Assembly (NCBI RefSeq): GCF_036884655.1
Contig: NC_088340.1
Coordinates: 29,286,001 to 29,350,000 of the forward strand
DNA length: 64,000 nt
Direction: 5' to 3'
Origin: Musa acuminata AAA Group
Lineage: Eukaryota; Streptophyta; Magnoliopsida; Zingiberales; Musaceae
Position 1 is the stretch's first letter; the number at the start of each line of letters is the position of its first letter. Positions 56,531-64,000 of the stretch are shown here, piece by piece. The notes beneath the pieces are model-generated. The model saw nothing but the letters and a program-made list of their open reading frames with translations, did no database searches and was not told the DNA's origin. Both the position numbers and the translations under genes were made by a program.

Positions 56531-59413
56531 GATGATGACAACCACTTGATGACGGAGTTAAACTTAACTCCCGGAGTTTAAACAAACTCCCCCTATCAAT
56601 ATGCCATATTGATAAAACCTTGAATTCAAACTGAATTCAAGTCATTGCAATATTCATCATGAATACTTGCAACACGTCATCATGAACTTATGCATAAACT
56701 TATGCATAACATCATACTTCTCCCCCTTTGTCATCAACAAAAAGGAGAAGTACCACAATCAAGCGTTTATGATATTGGTTCAACTCATTGCATGAAAAAC
56801 ATAATATCTATTGTTATCATCATGCAAGTTTGTTATCATCAAATGGTAAGATATCAACATATAAAATTACGATTCAAGTTCTTGATATCTTAACATGATA
56901 TGACATTCATAGCACCTATTCATATGAATGCTGCTTTTGATATCTCATCATAATATGACATTCATAACATCTATTCATATTCTTCAAATATGGCACTCAT
57001 AATATCAAGTATATATTTCTCCCCCTTTGTCATCAACAACAAGAAGAATGATATAAGCAAATTTTAAATATAAGTGCGATGCCATAAGTTGGTTCATGTC
57101 ATTTTCCAACAGTGAGGGATAGGATACCAATTATGCAAACATCTCGAGGAAAACATGACATGGAGATAGCTTTTATTGCTTCTTCCTTTTTATTTGTTAT
57201 CTTTTTACATGAAGGAGGAAAGCCATATGTGAAGTTCAAATCGATAAGATATTAAAGCACACTTCATTTTTGCAAAGATTAAGATATGTAAGTGAGTCAA
57301 ATCCTTGTATGTAAAAATATCTTCCTTTTATAAGAGGGAATCATCAAATATGTTTCTCGAAAAATATTTTTCACATGATAAGTGCATTTGCTAGATGATT
57401 CCATATGTCAAAAATCAATGATGTGAATTAAACTTGATATGACATATGCTTGTTAAGTTCGGAAGAGGATAATGTATCAAGAAAATCCAATTGTTAGGAT
57501 CAAGAAAATCCGAAAATGAAATTTGACACTTTCATACATTCGGACAGGGTTTTACTAGAGATATTCAATTACAATCATGAAGGTAAAACATGCTTATTAT
57601 CATGGAAATTTTTGTATTCAAGCACATAATTTCCAACATGTAATCATGGCAAGTAATTGTGTAAAATCATTATGGCAATCAAGTGATTTGATCATTCAAT
57701 CAAAAAAGTCCAAAAAATAATTTTAACTCGTTTAATCATTCGGACATATTTTTGCCATAGTTTTTTAAATATAATCATGAAGATAAGGCATGCTCATCAT
57801 CATGGTAGTATGATAGCAAGTTTACCATATACAAGCTAGCAAAAAATTTCTACATTTTAAGGCCCGCAAGCTAGCAATTTTGAGATGTTCAAGAAAGCAA
57901 CTCTTGCTTCTTAAAATATAAGTTTTGCTAGATGTGCAAGTTAACTTTTTGCTTCTTGAGATAGGCAAGATAGCATTCCTCGGTGATGTTCAATATAGCT
58001 AAGTTCTACATCATGCAAGCTAGTGAATTTTATAACATTTTAGAACATGCATAATCACCAAAGCATCATAAATTTTAATGATGTGCAAAATTACAAATTT
58101 TGCATGATTACATTTGTGTATCTTGAGATTTGCAAGATAGCACTTCTTGGTGATGTTCAAGATAGCAATTTCTTCTCTTTTGAGAAGTACAATTTTTGCT
58201 TTCTTCTTGAATTGTGCAAGCTAGCTATCTCCCCTTTTGTCATTGTCAAAAAGAAGGGAAAAACCCTTTACATCAATTTTTAAATCATGACAAAGGTTAG
58301 TATCAATCTCATTTGTGCATCATTATATTTTCAAATTAAAACATGCACATTTTCAAAACATATAAACTCATTATTATATGCATAATTCCAAATCATCATT
58401 CATATTATTTCAATCATTGTTTCACTCATCACTATAGCTTATCATGCATAATATGTAAAACCATCTAACATGATATAAACATTTATTTATTTAATTTTTT
58501 AAGCATTCATGATACATCATACATTATCATAATAAAAAGCATATGCATTATTCCAAATCATAAATATTTCAAATCATCATGGTATTAATTTGTCATATTG
58601 CATCCTACCATGCATGATCGAAACTTCTCATTTGCATACATCAAAATAAATTCATGAATATCTCATGCATTCATATCATCACTTGAGGAATATTGAAAAG
58701 AAATAATTGGGTGATGAGATAAATATTTCATGAATACAAAGAATTGCATAAAAATCATATCATGAATACAAGGAATACAAGTCACAATCATTCAAGAGAA
58801 AAATCATCATTCATTTTCAATTCATTCAATTTGATAAATCAAGATCATGATTTTGATAAAACTCATTTCAAATTTAAATCATCAAAATAATTTTTATGGC
58901 TCACAAAATTTATAACATAAACAGATTCATGATTTCATTGATAATATATTTTCCCCCTTTTTAAGTGTTTCATTTTAAGTGGTCGATTTCATGTTAGCAT
59001 GCCTTTTCATTTATGAAAACATGCATCAATTTTTTTTTTTTAAAGCCACTGTTATTATCATGAAAATTGATAATCCATAAATATCAAGAATCATCATACA
59101 TAATTTCAAAAATATATACTCATTAATCATAACTTCAAATTAAACATGATTTCATATACTTAAAATCGAGAAATAACAATGGAAATCAACATGATACACA
59201 TTATTACTTCTCAACCACATATAGCATGATTTCATAAGGTGTTTTTAATCAAAATCATTTTGTTTATCATAAACATGCAATTTTCATGATTATTTTCAAA
59301 ATTACTAGAATGATAAGTATGATTCCTAATTGTTTGTATTTTCATTATAAAATTATTAAACATGCAATTTTCAAAAAAATTAAATAAAAAAGAAAAATGC
59401 TTTATGAAAAGCA
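56531..59413 (-). other. Long AT-rich non-coding interior of H
   Basis: No pol domain is present on either strand. It contains two TTCTCCCCCTTTGTCATCAA words (about 56718 and 57019), the inverted copy of the TTGCTAGCTTGC array (about 57830-58215), and many CATCAT/ATGATG-rich repeats. It is collinear with the interior of A (42776-45214) in reverse. Confidence 0.7.
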
Positions 59414-60337
59414 TCATGTAATTTCAAAGTAAATTAAAGGCATTTTGATTACCTCAGCGTCGAAAGGCGTAAAGGCGTAGTTTGCCACCTCGCCTTTGTT
59501 GATTTTCTCCTCGTCTTCGGAGGAGCTCGATTCATCCCAATTTTTGTTCTTCTTCTTGCGTTCAAAGCAAGTAGTTCCGTTCTTTTTACTTTTTAATTTT
59601 TGTTTCATTTGTAGTTTAAGTTCACCATCACTTGAGCTTATGCTCGAGTGGTCTTCAAATGTTCTATGTCCCAAATCCTTCCTGTTCTTTGGAAGGTGGT
59701 TCTCAAGTTCTTCACGTGCATTGCACCTCATTTCATATGTGATCAATGAACCAATTAGTTCTTCAAGTGGAAAAATATTTAAATCTTTTGTTTCTTGTAA
59801 AGCCGTTACTTTTGAATGCCACTTCTTAGAAAGAGAATGCAAAATCTTATTCACAAGTTCAGAATTCAAAAAACATTTGCCAAGAGCTCTTAAACCATTG
59901 ACGACATCCGTAAAGCGGGTGTACATGTCACCAATGGTTTCGTTTGGCTTCATTTGAAAAAGCTCGAAATCATGCAGTAAAATATTAACTTTCGAGTCTT
60001 TGATTCTACTAGTTCCCTCGTGCGTGATTTCAAGAGTGCGCCAAATATCGAAAGCCGTTTCGCACAAAGAAACCCGATTGAACTTATTTTTGTCCAAAGC
60101 GCAAAATAAGGCATTCATAGCCTTTGCGTTTAAAGAAAAATGCTTCTTCTCTAAATCCGACCATTCGATCATTGGAAGAGAAGACTTCGAAAAACCATTT
60201 TCGATAAGATTCCAAAGTTCAACATCCATAGAAATAAGAAAGATCCTCATTCGGGTCTTCCAATAGGTGTAGTCCAATCCGTTAAACAACGATGGACAAA
60301 AAACCGAAAAGCCCTCTTGAAAGCCACGAAGAACCAT
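59414..60337 (-). CDS. Intact truncated gag of element H
   Basis: This is a 307-aa frame with no stop, starting MVLRGFQEGFSVFCPSLF, 37 nt after the PBS. It contains YTYWKTRMRIFLISMDVELW, NALFCALDKNKFNRVS, SLCETAFDIWRTLEITHEGT and MKPNETIGDMYTRFTDVVNG, the capsid-like part of SIRE gag. The C-terminus lacks a zinc knuckle: TTCFERKKKNKNWDESSSS joins the basic and acidic segments directly. It ends LIYFEIT, and no protease follows. Gag of A and F end the same way. If expressed it could assemble with gag of autonomous relatives; that is inference. Confidence 0.85.
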   Translation of the reverse strand: MVLRGFQEGFSVFCPSLFNGLDYTYWKTRMRIFLISMDVELWNLIENGFSKSSLPMIEWSDLEKKHFSLNAKAMNALFCALDKNKFNRVSLCETAFDIWRTLEITHEGTSRIKDSKVNILLHDFELFQMKPNETIGDMYTRFTDVVNGLRALGKCFLNSELVNKILHSLSKKWHSKVTALQETKDLNIFPLEELIGSLITYEMRCNAREELENHLPKNRKDLGHRTFEDHSSISSSDGELKLQMKQKLKSKKNGTTCFERKKKNKNWDESSSSEDEEKINKGEVANYAFTPFDAEVIKMPLIYFEIT

Positions 60338-60373
60338 TTCTCTTGGGTGTAAGTCCGAAATGAGAAATACCGG

Positions 60374-60385
60374 GCTCTGATACCA
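60374..60385 (-). other. Primer-binding site of H
   Basis: The minus strand reads TGGTATCAGAGC, 2 bp from the LTR, complementary to initiator Met tRNA. Confidence 0.9.
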
Positions 60386-60387
60386 AT

Positions 60388-60614
60388 TGTTAGGATCGAG
60401 AGCACTAAGAGGGGGGGGTGAATTAGTGCAGCGGAAAACTTTCTGCGATTAAAATCGAAAGCTGCGTTCGAACGATAAAAACAACTTCTGTATGAAAGTT
60501 GATACTAAGCAAGGTTAAAGTCAAACTATGCAGGCAGTTTGCAGCTATGATGAAAACCAGAATATCGGCGCAAACTGAAATCCGACGTTCGTACGAAGAA
60601 ACTGATTTACGTCT
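60388..60614 (-). repeat. 5' LTR of H, truncated at the insertion of I
   Basis: 227 bp nearly identical to the start of 54430-56516, but with 8 G (60411-60418) where the other LTR has 27. It is cut at GTCT by the TGTTAGG of I. The possible target copy is CGTCT (60610-60614). Confidence 0.85.
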
Positions 60615-61819
60615 TGTTAGGATCGGAGCGGCACTAAGAGGGGGGGGGGGGTGAATTAGTGCAGCGGATTAAAACTTCGGTTTTAAAAAAATCTTTCGTA
60701 CGATAAGAATGGAACTTGAAAAGTTTAACTTGAAAGCATATTCTTAAAGTTGCGCAGCAAGGGTAATAAGAAACTAAAGCAGTAAGAAGGTATGCAGTAA
60801 TGTAAATGACAATAATAAAATGCAAACCAGAGATTACGCCGATTTTAGAGTGGTTCGGTCAAATGACCTACATCCACTTGCGAGGCCCCTCTTCGATGAG
60901 GCTCCCACCTTCCACTAGCAAGTCTCTTGAAATGGAAGGGTAAACACCCCTCTTACAACCTTTTACAAGCAGCTCAACCTCTTACAAATTTTTAATAAGA
61001 AAGAAGGAGGAGAACTCTCTAGCAAATTGAAAACAAGACTTGCTAAGACTTTCTAAGACTTTTCTCTCAATCAAAATACTTTTCAAAAGTTGTAATCTCA
61101 GCTGAGATTTGAGGGGTATTTATAGGCCTCAAGAGGATTCAAATTTGGGCTCCAAAATTTGAATTCTCTTAGGATTTCCGATGCTGGAGGTGCCACCGCC
61201 CAGCCAAGCGATGCCACCGCCCAGCCAAGGAGGTGTCACCGCCCAGCTCTCGGGTGCTGGGCGGTGCCATCGCCCAGCCAGGCGGTGCCACCGCCTGGCT
61301 CTCCGATTTCACTGGTTTGGCTTAATTTAAGCCCAAACCATATCTGACTTTGGGCCCAGTTGGCCCCTAACCAGGATATAGGATTATCTCTTAATCCTAA
61401 TCCTAATTACAAGTGAACTACATAACAAAAACACATCCTAAGCAAGCTTTCAACCGCGAATGTCGAGTCTTGTTTCGGCGAGCTTTCCGACGAGCTTCTT
61501 CCGACGGACTCCCATCAAGCTCCCGATCTTGTGATGACTTTAACGAGTAGCCGAGCCTTCTCGGTGATCTCCGTGAACCTCCGACGATCTCTTCGGCGAA
61601 CTTCCGAAAATTCTGATAGGTTCCCGATTTCTTCTCGGTTGGTTCCGGCAGCATCTCCGACAATTCTTCGGACTCTTAAACGTCCATCGATCTTGACTCT
61701 GGTATTCTTGCTTTGTGTTTTCTGGTTATCATAGTTAATTCTGCACACTTAACTCAATAATATGGATTAGATCAATTAACCCATCAATTGATTTCATCAT
61801 CAAAATCCGAGATTCAACA
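60615..61819 (-). repeat. 3' LTR of I
   Basis: It starts TGTTAGGATCGGAG and ends GATTCAACA on the plus strand, with 12 G at 60640-60651, GGCGGTGCCACCGCC palindromes at 61185-61310 and the array at 61470-61670. It is of the same type as C and G. Confidence 0.9.
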
Positions 61820-62752
61820 ATCTCCCCCTTTTTGATGATGACAATCAATTGATGACGGAGTTAAACATAACTCCCCCTATCTATATGCCATATTATGAGA
61901 AGATGAAAACACTTGAATTTCATCCATTGAATTCAAGCATAAACCGATAAGTTCTAACCGTAGAACTTATCGTTATTCTCATTAAGCAATAATAAATGCG
62001 AAACTTCGATGAAAATCATAAGTCAAATGATATGGGACAATTTTTACTACGATAGGAGATAAAGATTTTCAACATGAATTTCATGATATCGATGTAAGGC
62101 ATGCTTTCAATATGATCAATCAATCTTGTGATATTCTCAAGGATTTTGCAAGGCATATTAGACATTCATATCACATAAGCTTTTGCAATTCATATAAGTC
62201 ATGCTATTAAAATGATACAAGTCATCACTTTTCTCCCCCTTTGTCATCAACAAAAAGAGAATAAGACTTGAAGCACATAATTTATCATACAAAGATTTTA
62301 TCATTGATCATACATCACTCATCTATATTATCATTGATCATACAAAGATTTTATCATTCAAAATTAAGTATGCTAAAATATTTACGCAGAGTTCATCTTA
62401 AAGGAAAATTCAGCATTCATCCATATTATCAAATCTCTTCTTTTTATAAATAACAAAAATTGTAGATGTACAAAGAAGAGATTGGGATAAGAAAAAAAAA
62501 TTTTAAGTAGTAACTCCAATAAGTCAAGATCATAATTCGAATACAAATCCATTCAAATTCAATTCGTCAACTTGAAACTCATAATCAAGCCATCAAAATC
62601 AATTTCGAGATTCAAATTATCATAAAATCATTAATCTTGATCAGATGGAAGCGGTGTTTGACTCAAGATAGGATAAGATAATTTAACAAGTCACCGAGGA
62701 ACGGAGAGAGAATGAAAAACTTTACGGAAAATCCATTCAAACAAGTTTATTC
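61820..62752 (-). other. Non-coding 3' region of I
   Basis: It contains the PPT (61820-61833), further purine tracts (about 61871 and 62233 on the minus strand), one copy of the AGCTTTTGCAATTC minisatellite unit (62183-62215) and AT-rich sequence. No ORF3 and no other gene. Confidence 0.7.
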
Positions 62753-64000
62753 TTAGGGACAATTTAACATACCTAATTCCCTTCTAATGAATTCAAATTG
62801 GTCTTCATTCAAAGCTTTTGTAAATATATCTGCTAATTGATGCTTTGTGTCAATGAATTCTAGAACAACATCATTGTTAAGGACATGATCGCGTATGAAA
62901 TGATGCCTAACGTCGATGTGCTTAGTTCTAAAGTGCTGAATTGGATTTTTAGTAAGACATATGGCACTAGTATTATCACATTTTATGGGAATGTTTTTAA
63001 AGTGAATTCCATAGTCTTCTAATGTATTTTTCATCCAAATGACTTGTGCACAACATGCACTCGCAGCAATGTATTCGGCTTCCGCCGTAGATAGTGAAAC
63101 TGAATTTTGTTTCTTGGAAGTCCAAGAAACAAGTGCATGTCCTAAAAATTGGCATGTTCCGGATGTACTTTTTCTATCTATCCTGTATCCGCCAAAATCG
63201 GCATCTGCATAAGCTATTAGATCGAATTTTTCAGATTTTGGATACCACAATCCTAAATTTAGAGTTCCTTTAAGATACATAAATATTCTTTTAACACTCT
63301 TTAGATGAGATAATTTAGGATTAGATTGAAACCTAGCGCAAAGTCCTACACTAAACATAATATCTGGTCTAGTCGCGGTGAGGTAGAGTAGACTACCTAT
63401 CATTCCCCTATATGTTTTTTGATCGAAATTTTTACTATTTTCATCCATATCTAACTTAGTCGCAGTACTCATAGGGGTGTTTATTGCTTTTGAATTATCC
63501 ATGTTAAATCGTTTTAACAATTCTAATGTATATTTGGATTGGTTAAGAAATACACCATCACTAAGTTGTTTGATTTATAATCCTAAAAAGAAAGTCAATT
63601 CACCCATTAAACTCATTTGAAATTCATGACTCATACATTTGGCAAATGATTCAGATAGTGATTCATCCGAAGAGCCAAAAATAATATCGTCAACATAAAT
63701 TTGCACAATAAGAAAATTATTTTCAAAATGTTTAATAAACAATATAGTATCAACCTTGCCTTTGGTAAAATTATTTAAAGTAAGAAAGGAACTAAGCCTT
63801 TCATACCAAGCTCTAGGAGCTTGTTTCAAGCCATAGAGAGCTTTAGTCAATTTGAATACATGATTAGGAAGAAGAGAATTTTTAAATCCGGGAGGTTGTT
63901 CAACATATACTTCTTCGGAAATAAAACCATTCAAGAAAGCACTTTTGACATCCATTTGAAATAGTTTAAAATTATTACTACTAGCATAGGCAAGGAGCAT
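62753..64000 (-). pseudogene. Pol C-terminus (RT and RNase H) of element I, partial
   Basis: RT enters from the right edge (MLLAYASSNNFKLFQMDVKS, AFLNGFISEEVYVEQPPGF, YVDDIIFGS) and runs to FFLGL, followed by TAA at about 63572-63574. It resumes in frame as IKQLSDGVFLNQ. RNase H follows (63520-62753: [70 protein letters not shown]). It ends ELGMLNCP, a normal pol end. Apart from the one stop, all 416 codons visible are open and the YVDD is intact, so the copy is far better preserved than C. Confidence 0.9.

Larger units (their letters stand above)
54430..60614 (-). mobile_element. Element H: gag-only LTR element with an intact gag
   Basis: The 3' LTR is 54430-56516 (2087 bp). The 5' LTR is 60388-60614, truncated by I. 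The PBS is 60385-60374 and the PPT is 56530-56517. The interior of 3.87 kb contains only gag (60337-59414) and a long AT-rich part. The LTR is of the type found in B, while gag and interior are of the type found in A and F, so it is mosaic. The right target duplication is outside the window; the left candidate is TATAC (54425-54429). Confidence 0.85.
60615..64000 (-). mobile_element. Element I: SIRE-type copia, 3' end, continuing beyond the window
   Basis: The 3' LTR is 60615-61819 (1205 bp). The PPT is 61833-61820. A non-coding 3' region runs to 62752, then the C-terminal part of pol (RT and RNase H) fills 62753-64000. Unlike C, no ORF3 lies between pol and the PPT. The other half is outside the window. 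Confidence 0.88.

Overview
The window reads as nuclear DNA of a flowering plant, probably a monocot. It holds two ordinary spliced plant genes on the left and then a dense stack of LTR retrotransposons. A banana-like (Zingiberales) host would fit the abundance of SIRE/Maximus-type Ty1/copia elements, but the sequence alone does not prove it. There are no bacterial features, rRNAs, tRNAs or CRISPR arrays that I could support.

Region 1, about 1-12530, is the genic part. A MATE/DTX transporter lies on the minus strand (2304-4098, two exons, 558 aa). Upstream of it are a TATA box and a 3 x 69 bp tandem repeat. A bHLH transcription factor of the bHLH18/19/20/25 (NAI1-like) type lies on the plus strand (9936-11181, four exons, 329 aa), and its last intron appears to be GC-AG. 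Two small minus-strand ORFs (7365-7703 and 5471-5731) are weak gene candidates. The rest is intergenic.

Region 2, about 12530-64000, is a nest of at least ten LTR elements, called Z and A-I here. I traced it by terminal repeats, PBS/PPT sites and 5-bp target duplications. An old copia, Z, has its gag start codon at 12982 and is split after 30 bp by element A (13012-46701, TSD gattt). A carries B in its left LTR (14434-22716, TSD ctttt, opposite strand). A also carries C exactly at its gag start codon (22903-41873, opposite strand). C is a SIRE-type gag-pol element with a third ORF, and that ORF is split by D (25797-34662, TSD ggccg). D is a young copia with an uninterrupted 1297-aa gag-pol and nearly identical LTRs. 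To the right, Z is hit by E (from 47588), E by F (from 48910), F by G (from 51973), G by H (from 54430) and H by I (from 60615). E, F, G, H and I all run past, or are interrupted before, the right edge.

The elements fall into functional classes. D and the relatives of C and I supply enzymes (protease, integrase, RT, RNase H). A, F and H are gag-only elements that share a deletion removing most of the gag zinc knuckle. B keeps gag and the third ORF but has lost pol. All classes except D and Z share one LTR architecture: a CGGAAGTTCG-like array, then tandem GC palindromes, then a GGGGCCTATAAATA promoter, then a C-run, then TAACA. They also use the same initiator-Met primer site. This suggests the defective members are mobilised in trans. 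The most unusual structures are four hairpins with a constant core and covarying outer stems in the leader of D, and a palindrome-TATA-intron module in front of the third ORF that looks like an internal promoter.
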